Notes: generated from the sequence alone by a model not told the origin. DNA of 42,795 nucleotides from Proteobacteria bacterium ST_bin14 (GCA_002083655.1 MSXR01000025.1:10999-53793); one strand, 5' to 3'. Shown: positions 34,149 to 42,795, counted from the stretch's first letter. Program-made: numbers and translations.

Positions 34149-36277
34149 TTCGCCGCACCGCGCAACCGCAGCGCGTTCGCCACCACCACCAGCGACGATC
34201 CCGACATGGCGAGTGCGGCGATCAGCGGGGTTACCTGCCCCATGATCGCCAGCGGCACCGCGAGCACATTATACCCGATGGCGAGCGCGAAATTCTGGCG
34301 CACCACCGCCATCGTCCGGCGCGCCGCGACAATAGCCACGGGCACCGCGCGCAATTTATCACCAAAGAAAACCAGGTCTGCGGCCAACTGCCCCACATCG
34401 CTTGCGGTGGCGGGTGCCATCGCGACATGCGCGCGCTTCAATGCCGGGCCATCATTCAGCCCATCGCCCACCATCAGCACGCGCTTTCCCTGTGCGCCCA
34501 GCCGATCAATGAAGGCGAATTTGTCGGCGGGGGACAGGCTGGGGACGCCCATGATGCCCAGCTTGCGTGCCAACGCCATAACGGGCGCGGGGCGATCGCC
34601 CGACAGCATCACCGGCGCAAACCCCAACGCCTTTAACTGCGCGATAGCCTGAGGCGCATCGTCACGCAGATGGTCTGCGAAGGTGATCACATGCGCGGCC
34701 GCGTCGCCCAGACGAAATGCCGTGACAATCGCCGTTTCCGGCGCGTCGATGCCCAGCCAGTCTGGCCGACCCAATCGCGCCTCGACACCGCCGATCTGCG
34801 CTGAAACCCCCGTGCCGGGATGTTCGGCCAGATCGGTAACCCCCGGCGCAGGCGCATCCCCCAATGCCCCGGCAATGGCCTGTGCCAGCGGGTGGCGGCT
34901 TGCGCGCGCCAGCGCCAGCAGCGCGCCTCGTTCCGCCAGATCATCAGGCAACCCCGAAACGGGCGTCAGCTTGGCCAGGGTGATGGTGCCGGTTTTGTCG
35001 AGCAGCACCGAATCCGACTCCGCCAGCCGTTCCAGTGCCGATCCGTCCTTGATCAAAACGCCAGCACGCATCAATGCGCCGGCGGCCACAACCTGGGCAA
35101 TCGGCACCGCCAGCCCCAGCGCGCAGGGGCAGGTGATGATCAGCACGGCAACCGCAATCATCACCGATTGGTGGAGCCCGGCCCCCGCAATCATCCAGCC
35201 GATGAAGCTGAGCGCGGCAAGGCTGTGGACGGCGGGCGCATACAGCCGCGATGCGCGGTCAGCGATCCGCACATAGCGCGATTTGCCCTGCCCTGCGCTT
35301 TCCATCAGCCGGGCGATATCGGCAATGGCGGTGTTCATCCCCGTTGCGGTAACGCGGATGGTGAGCGGCGCATCAAGGTTGATCGTGCCCGCCAATACTG
35401 ATCCGCCGGGGCCGACGCGTTCCGGGGCAGCTTCGCCGGTCACCAGTGCGCGGTCGATATTTGCCGTGCCCGCCTGAACAATGCCGTCGACGCCGATCCG
35501 CTCGCCCGCGGCCACAATAACGCGCATGCCGGGCACGACTTCTGCAGCCAGCCGCCGTTCGGTGCGGCCATCAGGCATCAGCACATCCACGTCGGCCGGC
35601 ACCCGGCGCAGCAGCGCGCCGACGCTGTCTTCTGCCCGTGCGCGCATGGCGCTGTCGAGGAAACGGCCCGCCAGCAGGAAGAACAACAGCATGATCGCGC
35701 CGTCGAAATAGGCGTGCGCACCACCGGTTGCGGTTTCATAAACGCTCATCGCCGTCGTCAGCAGCACGCCGATCGAGATGGGCACGTCCATATTGGTGTG
35801 CCCGCGCCGCAACACCCGCGCGGCGCTGACGAAAAAGGGGCGACCGGCATAGGCGATGGCGGGAATCGCGACCAATGCCGACAGCCAGTGAAACACATCC
35901 CGCGTCGGCCCTTCGGCGCCGGACCAGATCGAAACCGACAACAGCATGACGTTCATTGCGGCAAAGCCCGCGACCGCCAGCGCCTTCATCAGCGCGCGGC
36001 TTTCGTCATGGCTGGTCGTCGCTTGCACGTCGCTTGCAATATGGGTGGGAAAGCCAAGTGCCTCGACGGCGTTGATAATGGCATCATCCAGCAGCGCTGG
36101 CGTATGGCGGACGAACACCAAATGCGCGCCAAAATTGACGCGCGCGGTCGCCACCCCCTCCAGCTTGCCGAGGGCATTCTCAATGCGGGCGATGCAGGCC
36201 GCGCAGTGCATGCCTTCCACAGATAATCGCGTGTCAACAAGACGCGCGTCGGGGGTGATCGCGGTAAGCGCGTTCAT
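34145..36277 (-). CDS. ccoI: Copper-exporting P1B-type ATPase for cbb3 oxidase assembly
   Basis: A 710-residue copper pump that supplies copper for the oxidase. The N-terminal heavy-metal domain has GMHCAACIARIE, with Cys25 and Cys28. Transmembrane segments follow, and the metal site is the CPC motif in ITCPCALGLAVP. The phosphorylation motif is LLDKTGTITLA, and the hinge is VGDGLNDGPAL. This is the CcoI/FixI subgroup by context and length. It overlaps ccoH upstream and ccoS downstream by four bases each (ATGA), indicating coupled translation. No defects are seen. Confidence 0.95.
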   Translation of the reverse strand: MNALTAITPDARLVDTRLSVEGMHCAACIARIENALGKLEGVATARVNFGAHLVFVRHTPALLDDAIINAVEALGFPTHIASDVQATTSHDESRALMKALAVAGFAAMNVMLLSVSIWSGAEGPTRDVFHWLSALVAIPAIAYAGRPFFVSAARVLRRGHTNMDVPISIGVLLTTAMSVYETATGGAHAYFDGAIMLLFFLLAGRFLDSAMRARAEDSVGALLRRVPADVDVLMPDGRTERRLAAEVVPGMRVIVAAGERIGVDGIVQAGTANIDRALVTGEAAPERVGPGGSVLAGTINLDAPLTIRVTATGMNTAIADIARLMESAGQGKSRYVRIADRASRLYAPAVHSLAALSFIGWMIAGAGLHQSVMIAVAVLIITCPCALGLAVPIAQVVAAGALMRAGVLIKDGSALERLAESDSVLLDKTGTITLAKLTPVSGLPDDLAERGALLALARASRHPLAQAIAGALGDAPAPGVTDLAEHPGTGVSAQIGGVEARLGRPDWLGIDAPETAIVTAFRLGDAAAHVITFADHLRDDAPQAIAQLKALGFAPVMLSGDRPAPVMALARKLGIMGVPSLSPADKFAFIDRLGAQGKRVLMVGDGLNDGPALKRAHVAMAPATASDVGQLAADLVFFGDKLRAVPVAIVAARRTMAVVRQNFALAIGYNVLAVPLAIMGQVTPLIAALAMSGSSLVVVANALRLRGAAK

Positions 36278-36729
36278 GATCGCACCTCGTCTTCAAAATG
36301 CGCGGTGCGGCCGGCCGCCGTGGCGTCGATCCGCAGCAGCCAGCGCCCGCTGGGCAGGGGCTGTTCCGCGACATAGCCTGTGGCATCGCTGTGCAGCGTC
36401 AGCACCCGGTCTGGCAGCCCACCAAGCGGATGACGGGCGGTAACAGCCACGCGCCCAACGACACGCGCCTGCTGCGCGTCGACGAGCAGCAGATGGAGCC
36501 GCCCGCGGCCATCAACACTGGGTGTCGCGCGCCAGCCCACGGCCTGCTGCGCCCGCGCGGCGGCCAGCCAGCCATTGAAGCGCTGGCTGGCGACATAGCT
36601 GTTGTCGACCACGGTTCCGCCAAAAGTGGCAATGGCTTCGCACGCCATCAGCACGTTGACGGCAATTACCAGTCCGAAAAACGCAATCATCAATGCCAGC
36701 ATGTGCCAGCCGGTGAAGGGACGGGTCAT
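36274..36729 (-). CDS. ccoH: FixH/CcoH family oxidase assembly protein
   Basis: A 151-residue inner-membrane protein with one N-terminal helix (WHMLALMIAFFGLVIAVNVL). A FixH-type periplasmic domain follows, with VVDNSYVASQRFNGWLAAAR and a C-terminal PSGRWLLRIDATAAGR segment. CcoH interacts with the cbb3 oxidase and is needed for its assembly or stability. It overlaps ccoG by four bases at its start and ccoI by four bases at its end. Confidence 0.93.
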   Translation of the reverse strand: MTRPFTGWHMLALMIAFFGLVIAVNVLMACEAIATFGGTVVDNSYVASQRFNGWLAAARAQQAVGWRATPSVDGRGRLHLLLVDAQQARVVGRVAVTARHPLGGLPDRVLTLHSDATGYVAEQPLPSGRWLLRIDATAAGRTAHFEDEVRS

Positions 36730-38213
36730 TCGTCATGCTCCTCGGTATCGGGGCGGTCGAAGCGCGTTGTTTGATGCGCGGTGCCGCCCTCTGCATCGGT
36801 GGCGCGGACGGTGAAGGCGATGTCCTGATGCTCAGGGCCCACGCCGGGTGCGGCCAGGAACAGCTGGACGGCCTGAACCTGATCGGCATCGACGTGCAGC
36901 GCCACCTTTTGGGCGGCACGACGGCGATCGCCATGTTCATCCCACAAGGCCGCGCCCGCCAGCCCGGCCACTGCAATCTCCATATTGCGCGGGCGACCCT
37001 CCATATTGCGGACCTTGATCGTGTAGGTGTTGCGGATCTGGCCGTCCGCCAACCGCACCCATTGCGGATTACGCGTCTGCGCAACCGACAGATCAATCCG
37101 CGCGCGGTTACCAACCGCGAACACCATGCCCAGCCCGATTCCGGCCCACACCATGAAATAAAGCAACGTGCGCGCGCGCAACAATCGGCTGAGCGGCGGC
37201 TTGGGTGTGCCCCCTGCCTGCGCAATTTTTTCATCGGCTTCGCTGGTATAGCCAATCAAGCGAGCCGGGCGCCCGACCTTGGCCATGATGTCATCACACG
37301 CATCGATGCACAGCCCGCAGGTGATGCAGCCAATCTGTGATCCCTCGCGGATGTCGATGCCGGTCGGACAGGCAGCGACACAGGCGTTGCAATCAATGCA
37401 ATCGCCGATGCGTGCGGCTGGATCATTGGCAAGCTCGGCCAGATCATGCGTGCGCTTTACGCCGCGCCCACGTGGTTCTCCGCGCCACGCCTTATAGGTT
37501 ACCGCGAGCGATTGTTCGTCCATCATCGCCGCCTGAATGCGCGGCCAGGGGCACATATAGATGCACACCTGCTCGCGCATCAGCCCGCCCAGCGTATAGG
37601 TGGTGAAGGTAAGCACGCCGACGGTGGCATAGGCGATGAATGGCGCCGTGCCGGTGATGAAGGCATAAGCAAGCGTGGGCGCATCGGCGAAGTAGAAAAT
37701 CCACGCCCCGCCGGTCGCCGCCGCAATCACCAGCCAGATCGCGTGCTTCGTCACACGCCGAACGATTTTGGCGGGGGTCCAGGGCGCTGCTGACAGGCGG
37801 AATTGCGCGTTGCGATCCCCGTCGATCATCCGTTCGACATGAACGAACAAATCGGTCCACACCGTTTGCGGACAGGCATAGCCGCACCAAGCCCGCCCCA
37901 CTGCAGAGGTGATCAGGAACAGCCCGATCCCCGCCATGATCAGCAGGCCAGCGACATAATAAAACTCATGCGGCCAGATTTCGATTGAGAAAAGGTAGAA
38001 ACGCCGATGGGCAATATCGACCAAGGCGGCCTGATGCGGCGCATATGGCCCCCGGTTCCATCGCAGCCACGGCGTGATGTAATACACCGCCAACGTCGCC
38101 ACCATGATCGCCCATTTCAGCTGGCGGAATGATCCGTGCACCGCCTTGGGAAAAACTTCTCGCCGCGCCTCGAAAAACGGCTCTTGTTCGATCAGATCAA
38201 TTGGGTGGGACAT
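36726..38213 (-). CDS. ccoG: cbb3 oxidase accessory protein CcoG (polyferredoxin-type)
   Basis: A ~495-residue membrane protein with iron-sulfur centres, a copper(II) reductase in oxidase assembly in characterised homologues. The ATG at 38213 (MSHPIDLIEQEPFFEARREV) is chosen because AGGCGG precedes it; upstream Met codons would run deeper into ccoP. Five to six hydrophobic segments are seen. Ferredoxin motifs are intact: CIDCNACVAACPTGIDIREG, then CITCGLCIDACD. Two more conserved Cys-Pro sites, YACPQTVW and CIYMCPWPR, are present. The C-terminal ~120 residues form an Ig-like periplasmic domain. The start overlaps the end of ccoP by 17 bases. Confidence 0.95.
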   Translation of the reverse strand: MSHPIDLIEQEPFFEARREVFPKAVHGSFRQLKWAIMVATLAVYYITPWLRWNRGPYAPHQAALVDIAHRRFYLFSIEIWPHEFYYVAGLLIMAGIGLFLITSAVGRAWCGYACPQTVWTDLFVHVERMIDGDRNAQFRLSAAPWTPAKIVRRVTKHAIWLVIAAATGGAWIFYFADAPTLAYAFITGTAPFIAYATVGVLTFTTYTLGGLMREQVCIYMCPWPRIQAAMMDEQSLAVTYKAWRGEPRGRGVKRTHDLAELANDPAARIGDCIDCNACVAACPTGIDIREGSQIGCITCGLCIDACDDIMAKVGRPARLIGYTSEADEKIAQAGGTPKPPLSRLLRARTLLYFMVWAGIGLGMVFAVGNRARIDLSVAQTRNPQWVRLADGQIRNTYTIKVRNMEGRPRNMEIAVAGLAGAALWDEHGDRRRAAQKVALHVDADQVQAVQLFLAAPGVGPEHQDIAFTVRATDAEGGTAHQTTRFDRPDTEEHDE

Positions 38214-39144
38214 TGGCCGCCTGCTGCACGGGCGCGGGCGGTGCTTCACCGCCGCCCAGCGAATGGACATAGGTTGCGAGCATCTTGATCGTCACCGGAT
38301 CAAGCCGCGTGTTCCAGGCGGGCATCATCCCATAGCGCGCATTGGTAATCGTCTGGGTCAACTTGTCGCGGCTGCCGCCATAGAGCCAGATGGCATCTGT
38401 CAGATTGGGGGCGCCAACGCTGCGCCCGCCCGCTGCATTGTCGCCGTGGCAGACGGCGCAGTTGGTGGCGAACAACGCCTGGCCGCGACGGCCACTCGCC
38501 GTCATCGGTTCTTGATGCGACACGACACGGACATAAGAAGTGACGTCGGCAATCTCCACCGGCATCAAAATGCCGTCGCGCCCGAAGGCGGGCATCTGCG
38601 ACATCCGGGTTGCTGCATCGTCGGGCTGGCGGATACCATGCGCCAGGGTTTGCTCGATCGCGGCGGGGTCACCACCCCATAACCAGTCATCATCGTTCAG
38701 ATTGGGATAGCCATTGCCACCCGCCGCCCCTGCGCCATGGCATTGAACGCAATTGACCTTGAATGCGGATCGCCCGCCTTCCTCTGCCGCGCGCAACAAT
38801 TGCGGGTTGCTGGCGATCAGCTCAATGGGGGTGCGCGCAATCGCGGCCAGCATGGGGCCTTTGCGCTTTTGCTCAGCGGCAAGATCGCCTGCCAACTCGC
38901 CATGCGTTGACCAGCCCAGCAACCCCGGCGTGCCGCCCGATGGCGTGGGGATGGCAGGGTACAGCACGACATAAATGATCGCAAAAACGATGGTGGCATA
39001 TAGAATATACAACCACCAGCGCGGCATTGGCGTGTCGAGTTCCTGAATCCCATCCCATTCATGCCCGACAAAGCTTGTGCCTGTCGGGGCATCGACCGCG
39101 GGCGTGCCGGCGTGGGCGGGAGGAATGCGGGGCGCTTCAACCAT
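38197..39144 (-). CDS. ccoP: cbb3 cytochrome c oxidase subunit III (dihaem)
   Basis: A ~315-residue dihaem cytochrome c subunit. The ATG at 39144 (MVEAPRIPP) is chosen because GAGGAG lies upstream and it overlaps ccoQ by eight bases; the longer reading from 39165 adds only MKMRSGL. One transmembrane helix (WWLYILYATIVFAIIYVVLY) anchors two periplasmic haem domains, with CVQCH and CAVCH. The likely axial Met residues are in MSQMPAFG and YGMMPAWN. It passes electrons from soluble cytochrome c to CcoO. The FixP-type layout is complete. Confidence 0.96.
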   Translation of the reverse strand: MVEAPRIPPAHAGTPAVDAPTGTSFVGHEWDGIQELDTPMPRWWLYILYATIVFAIIYVVLYPAIPTPSGGTPGLLGWSTHGELAGDLAAEQKRKGPMLAAIARTPIELIASNPQLLRAAEEGGRSAFKVNCVQCHGAGAAGGNGYPNLNDDDWLWGGDPAAIEQTLAHGIRQPDDAATRMSQMPAFGRDGILMPVEIADVTSYVRVVSHQEPMTASGRRGQALFATNCAVCHGDNAAGGRSVGAPNLTDAIWLYGGSRDKLTQTITNARYGMMPAWNTRLDPVTIKMLATYVHSLGGGEAPPAPVQQAANVPPN

Positions 39145-39301
39145 CAGACCGCTCCTCATCTTCAAGGATCATCGTGGCGGCGCGGGCATGCGCGGCGCGA
39201 GCGCTGGGCAGGAAGGTCCAGCCGACAAAGCTGAGGAACATCGCCGTCATCATCACCAGACCCCAGCTGTCGGCAAAATGGCGCATCGCATCATAGCTCA
39301 T
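39137..39301 (-). CDS. ccoQ: cbb3 oxidase subunit IV (CcoQ)
   Basis: A 54-residue protein with one transmembrane helix (WGLVMMTAMFLSFVGWTFLP) and a polar tail ending MILEDEERSDG. Length, helix and place between ccoO and ccoP fit CcoQ/FixQ, a small subunit that stabilises the complex. The ATG (39299-39301) overlaps the ccoO stop by four bases, and its end overlaps the ccoP start by eight. It is too short for many gene finders. Confidence 0.93.
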   Translation of the reverse strand: MSYDAMRHFADSWGLVMMTAMFLSFVGWTFLPSARAAHARAATMILEDEERSDG

Positions 39302-40035
39302 TTGGCCTGCTCCTGAGGGGCGGCCGCCTTGAAATCGACCTGGGTGCCAAGGCCCTGAAGATAGGTGATCAGCGCATCCATTTCGGTGACGCGTTTGGGA
39401 TCGCCATCATGGTCGCGCGCCTGCGCCTTGGGGTACCGTTTTTGCAGGCCGGCCACGTCGCCCTCGCCGGTTGCCTGCGTCTCGACATCGGCTGCCGCCT
39501 GTTTGATTGCCTCGTCGCTATACGGGACGCCAACCCGGCGCAGCGCGACCAGATGGGCGGCCATTGATTTGCCGTCGAGCTCGCGATCCGCAAGGAAAGC
39601 ATAGGGCGGCATGATCGATTCCGGCACCACCGCGCGCGGATTGGTGAGATGCTGGACATGCCATTCATCCGAATAACGGCCACCGACCCGCGCCAGATCG
39701 GGCCCGGTCCGCTCCGATCCCCATTGGAAAGGATGGTCATACATGCTCTCAGCTGCCAGGCTGTAATGGCCGTAACGCTCCACTTCGTCGCGGAACGGGC
39801 GGATCATCTGGCTGTGGCAGCCATAACAGCCTTCGCGGACATAAATGTCGCGCCCGGCCAGCTCTAGCGGGGTGTAGGGCCGGACGCCCTCTACCCTGGT
39901 GACCGTCGACTGGATCCAGAACAGCGGGGCAATTTCAACAATGCCGCCAATCGCGACAGTGATCAGCGCCAGCACGGCAAGCAGCGTTACGTTGCGCTCA
40001 ATCACTTTGTGGCGGTGCAGGAGGTTCGTAGCCAT
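39298..40035 (-). CDS. ccoO: cbb3 cytochrome c oxidase subunit II (monohaem)
   Basis: A 245-residue membrane-anchored monohaem cytochrome c that feeds electrons to CcoN. It starts MATNLLHRHKVIERNVTLLA, followed by a transmembrane helix. The haem motif is REGCYGCHSQMIRP, and conserved segments include GHYSLAAESMYDHPFQWGSE and RTGPDLARVGGRYSDEWH. The probable axial Met is in PESIMPPYAFL. It follows ccoN by 13 bp and overlaps ccoQ by four. Complete, no defects. Confidence 0.97.
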   Translation of the reverse strand: MATNLLHRHKVIERNVTLLAVLALITVAIGGIVEIAPLFWIQSTVTRVEGVRPYTPLELAGRDIYVREGCYGCHSQMIRPFRDEVERYGHYSLAAESMYDHPFQWGSERTGPDLARVGGRYSDEWHVQHLTNPRAVVPESIMPPYAFLADRELDGKSMAAHLVALRRVGVPYSDEAIKQAAADVETQATGEGDVAGLQKRYPKAQARDHDGDPKRVTEMDALITYLQGLGTQVDFKAAAPQEQAK

Positions 40036-40048
40036 TGGTTATCCCTCC

Positions 40049-41692
40049 TTATGCTGCGGGTTGCGCGATGATCGGGCGATCACGCTGCGCATCGAACGGG
40101 GTTTCGGTAAGGGGCGCTTCACGGCGCAGTTTGCCCGCAATCGTCATCCAGATATTGACGACCATGATCACCGCGCCCGCCAGATACATCACCCCGCCCA
40201 GCGCGCGGATGAGGTAGAGCGGATGCATCGCGGCGACGACTTCAGCGAAGGAATAGACGAGATAGCCGTCGGCCCCATATTCGCGCCACATCAGCCCTTG
40301 CGTGATCCCCGCCACCCACATCGACGATGCGTAAAGCACGATCCCCAGCGTTGCGCACCAGAAGTGCCAGTTGACCATGCGCAGCGAATAAAGCCGCTCG
40401 CGCCCCCACAGCCGGGGCGTCATGAAATACAGCGCGGCAAAGGTGATCATGCCGTTCCAGCCGAGCGCACCCGAATGGACATGGCCGATCGTCCAGTTGC
40501 TGTAATGTGACAGCGAATTCACCGTCTTCAGCGACATCATCGGCCCTTCAAAGGTCGACATGCCGTAAAAGGCGAGGCTGGCGACCATCATTCGGATGAT
40601 CGGATCGGTCCGCACCTTGTCCCACGCGCCGTTCAGCGTCATCAGCCCGTTGATCATGCCGCCCCAGCTGGGCATCCATAGCATGATCGAAAACACCATC
40701 CCCAGCGTCTGCGCCCAATCGGGCAGCGCGGTGTAATGAAGGTGGTGGGGGCCGGCCCAGATATACAGGAAGATCAGCGACCAGAAATGCACGATCGAAA
40801 GCCGGTAGCTATAGATTGGGCGTTCTGCTTGTTTGGGCACGAAATAATACATCATGCCCAAAAAGCCCGCCGTCAGGAAAAATCCGACCGCGTTATGGCC
40901 GTACCACCACTGGGTCAGCGCATCCTGTACCCCCGAAAACGCCGAATATGATTTCGACCCCAGGAACGACACCGGCATGCTGAGATTGTTGACCAGATGG
41001 AGCATCGCGACCGTGATGATGAACGCCAGGAAGAACCAGTTGGCGACATAGATATGCGGTTCGCTGCGCTTCAGGATCGTGCCGACGAACACCGCCAGAT
41101 AGCTGACCCAGACGATCGTCAGCCAGATATCGACATACCATTCGGGCTCAGCATATTCGCGGCTCTCGGTGACGCCCATCAGATAGCCGGTCGCGGCCAG
41201 CACGATGAACAGCTGGTATCCCCAGAAAACAAAGCGGGCCAGCGCGGGCATGAACAATCGCGCACGGCAGGTGCGCTGCACGATGTAAAAACTCGACGCG
41301 AGCAGCGCATTGCCGCCAAACGCGAAGATCACCGCTGACGTGTGCAGCGGCCGCAACCGGCCAAAAGTGGTGAATTCGGTGGAGAAATTGAGCTCTGGAA
41401 ATGTAAGCTGCAGCGCGATGAACAGGCCGGCGGAAAACCCCACCACGCCCCAGAACACCGTTGCGATGACGCCCCAACGGATGACATCGTCATAATAGCG
41501 GTTGGTGTCATGAACGCGCGCACCGGCGAAATCAGCCTGCCGCATCGTCGCGATGGCGGCGATAAAGCCCGCCAGCGCAAAGATCGTCATGTGGACGGCA
41601 AATCCCGGATCAGCCGCACTTATCGCGCACCCGACGGCGACGAACGCCAGTGCGAGCCACACCCCCGAGCGCGCTACTGTTGATTCCATCAT
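40049..41692 (-). CDS. ccoN: cbb3 cytochrome c oxidase catalytic subunit I
   Basis: A 547-residue multi-spanning haem-copper oxidase subunit that reduces oxygen at low concentrations. About twelve to thirteen hydrophobic segments are seen. His-bearing family blocks include LRPLHTSAVIFAFGGNALLA, YGHNAVGFFLTAGFLGMMYY, WAGPHHLHYTALPDW and NWTIGHVHSGALGWNGMITF. The ATG at 41692 follows AGGGGGTAA. It opens the ccoNOQP operon and is preceded by an FNR/FixK-type box. Confidence 0.97.
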   Translation of the reverse strand: MMESTVARSGVWLALAFVAVGCAISAADPGFAVHMTIFALAGFIAAIATMRQADFAGARVHDTNRYYDDVIRWGVIATVFWGVVGFSAGLFIALQLTFPELNFSTEFTTFGRLRPLHTSAVIFAFGGNALLASSFYIVQRTCRARLFMPALARFVFWGYQLFIVLAATGYLMGVTESREYAEPEWYVDIWLTIVWVSYLAVFVGTILKRSEPHIYVANWFFLAFIITVAMLHLVNNLSMPVSFLGSKSYSAFSGVQDALTQWWYGHNAVGFFLTAGFLGMMYYFVPKQAERPIYSYRLSIVHFWSLIFLYIWAGPHHLHYTALPDWAQTLGMVFSIMLWMPSWGGMINGLMTLNGAWDKVRTDPIIRMMVASLAFYGMSTFEGPMMSLKTVNSLSHYSNWTIGHVHSGALGWNGMITFAALYFMTPRLWGRERLYSLRMVNWHFWCATLGIVLYASSMWVAGITQGLMWREYGADGYLVYSFAEVVAAMHPLYLIRALGGVMYLAGAVIMVVNIWMTIAGKLRREAPLTETPFDAQRDRPIIAQPAA

Positions 41693-41744
41693 TTACCCCC
41701 TGGTTCGCACACGCCCAAGTTGGCGCATTGCGGCATCACTGCTC

Positions 41745-41758
41745 TTGATCTGAGTCAA
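41745..41758. promoter_or_regulatory. FNR/FixK-type box upstream of ccoN
   Basis: TTGATCTGAGTCAA matches the FNR/FixK consensus TTGAT-N4-ATCAA at nine of the ten defined positions. Its centre is ~59 bp before the ccoN ATG. If it sits at -41.5, as in activated promoters of this class, transcription would start near 41710. It fits low-oxygen induction of the operon. The regulator itself is not in this window. Confidence 0.8.
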
Positions 41759-41759
41759 A

Positions 41760-42143
41760 CCAGTTCAACTAGCGTTGGTTCCCGGCGGGTCGGGCACATT
41801 CGTGGTCGATTTCATCAACCGGTTGACCTGCCCCCCGTTTTCAGGCCGCTGGCGACTTAGCATTTGCGCTTGCGTGACCGATTATTGTTCGATTTCGCGA
41901 TCGACAGAAAATTGCGCGGGTGCGACGTTGTTCAGTCATCCTGCCCGCCTTGCCCGCCTTCCCGGCCTTCTCCACCCTCCCCGCCCTCACCAGAGCCGTT
42001 GCGGTGGCAGCGCGCGCAGTTTTCGATGTTCTGGATGCCTTCTTCGGCGTGGTTGGCGCGGGGCTGAGGCTCGGGATTGTCCCAACAATATTTTTCGGTG
42101 TGCAGGTCAGGAATGCAAAATGGCCGCCCTCGCTGGTTGGCTT
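41760..42143. other. Non-coding stretch with a low-complexity tract and decayed SRAP sequence
   Basis: No intact gene is seen. Around 41938-41990 the plus strand is a run of imperfect 9-bp units of the type TGCCCGCCT, which gives Gly- or Ala-rich nonsense in most frames. From about 42060 to 42143 the minus strand continues the frame of the SRAP gene past its stop, with GGHFAFLTCTPKNIVG still family-like, before similarity fades. Confidence 0.55.
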
Positions 42144-42548
42144 TCATAGCCCAGCGAAAACGAAGCCCAGCGTTTCTCTATCGGTCATCGCAAACCATGT
42201 TTCGCCGCGTTTGCCCTTGGTCGGATCAGGCTCTGCAAATGCCGTCACCGGGACCAGGCATCGATGCTCGGCCTTCCCGATCCAACTCCGCCAGAACGAT
42301 ACATCCAGATTGCGGGCGTTCGTCCAATGGGTGGTGATCATCTTCGAGGCATCACGCTTGCCGGGACGGCTGGTCGGAAAGCCCCACTGCATGGTTTCGG
42401 CAACCAGCGCGTCATCAATGCTTCTGACGACAGGCCCATTTGATCGCGGCCACATATCAAATTGATTGGATGCAAGCTGCATGAAGTTGCCCTGCAAACC
42501 AAAGGGCAGTACGCGCCATTCGTTTGGGCGTTTGTAGTGGCTGCACAT
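42144..42548 (-). pseudogene. SRAP (YedK/HMCES) family gene, truncated by a stop
   Basis: SRAP proteins form a thiazolidine crosslink with abasic sites in single-stranded DNA through Cys2. The ATG at 42548 starts MCSHYKRPNEWR, with the needed Cys2. Family blocks follow: ETMQWGFPTSRPGKR, then TNARNLDVSFWRSWIGKAEH and RCLVPVTAFAEP. The frame ends FVFAGL at a TGA where relatives continue with Trp. Codons beyond the TGA still read SEGGHFAFLTCTPKNIVG, as in intact SRAPs, so the stop is probably a mutation. The C-terminal segment with the catalytic His (HPKAMPV-type motif) is not recoverable. The 134-residue product is probably inactive. Confidence 0.75.
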
Positions 42549-42650
42549 CAATGCCCTTTCAGGGGCTCGCACAGCCTCGCTACGCGGTAATGATGCGCTC
42601 CGGGGTTGATCGCTGGATCATCTAGTGTTCCGCCGCTGATGAACAGTGCC

Positions 42651-42794
42651 TCAATTGATATGCCGATCAGCGCGCAGGCGTTCGACGGCCAGATCGACAA
42701 AGGCTCGTACCTTCGCCGATGCTCGACGGCCTTCTGGATGGACGACATGGATGGGCATCGGTTCAGTTTCGTGTTCGGACAGCACGGTTTGCAA
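42651..42794 (-). CDS. LysR-family transcriptional regulator, C-terminal end only
   Basis: The last 47 residues of a LysR-type regulator whose 5' part lies beyond the right edge. They read LQTVLSEHETEPMPIHVVHP, then GRRASAKVRAFVDLAVERL and the stop. This matches the common C-terminus of proteobacterial LysR proteins, where a PIHLVYP-type strand is followed by KVRAFVDF. The effector and target genes cannot be inferred. The ~100 bp between this stop and the SRAP start hold nothing I can recognise. Confidence 0.88.
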   Translation of the reverse strand: MQTVLSEHETEPMPIHVVHPEGRRASAKVRAFVDLAVERLRADRHIN

Positions 42795-42795
42795 C

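Noticed and set aside
41932..42147. A 71-codon minus-strand ORF with CARCH, resembling a haem motif
   Set aside because: It overlaps the decayed end of the SRAP gene in another frame and ends in a low-complexity Gly/Glu tract. The CxxCH match is probably chance.

Overview
The window is GC-rich alphaproteobacterial chromosome, most likely from a sphingomonad (Sphingomonadales). The evidence is the style of RpoB, RpoC, GlmU, GlmS and LepA, a TonB-dependent receptor, secreted S9 and M20 peptidases, a complete ccoNOQP-ccoGHIS block, and GC-rich palindromic intergenic repeats. This assignment comes from protein style and gene content; no database search was possible.

Layout. 1-6481: the 3' part of rpoB, then rpoC, separated by a long nested inverted repeat. 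6482-9696: an accessory strip in which the last ~30 codons of rpoC plus its terminator appear twice more as non-genic copies, separating two genes that run towards rpoC (an M20 peptidase and an NTF2-like protein). A 17-bp motif recurs at the module junctions. 9697-15367: a YbjQ-like secreted protein, an unknown secreted protein, an S9 peptidase and a TonB-dependent receptor. 15635-20167 (minus strand): a TauE/SafE permease, lepA, an epoxide-hydrolase-like protein and a CHRD protein, with a hairpin-rich mosaic repeat before lepA. 20345-29208: a CsgG-like lipoprotein-family protein with an SH3-like tail, gph-like phosphatase, glmU-glmS, then a REC-GGDEF-EAL regulator coupled to a CHASE4-like histidine kinase. 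29208-30177: a dead IS5-family element whose insertion created the present stop codon of the kinase and which was itself later hit by a palindromic repeat. 30337-33189: a phytoene-desaturase-type enzyme and a membrane protein fused to a SET domain. 33764-41692 (minus strand): ccoN-O-Q-P-G-H-I-S plus a small Cys-rich ORF, tightly overlapping and preceded by an FNR/FixK-type box. 41693-42795: low-complexity DNA, a disrupted SRAP-family gene and the 3' end of a LysR-type regulator.

How the parts work together. rpoB and rpoC are core transcription genes. glmU and glmS make UDP-GlcNAc precursors for the envelope. The cco block encodes a high-affinity cbb3 oxidase with its copper-loading and maturation factors, probably switched on by low oxygen. 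The kinase and GGDEF-EAL pair probably links an extracytoplasmic signal to cyclic di-GMP. The most unusual structure is the serial duplication of the rpoC 3' end, which looks like a repeatedly used insertion point. I saw no rRNA, tRNA or CRISPR array.
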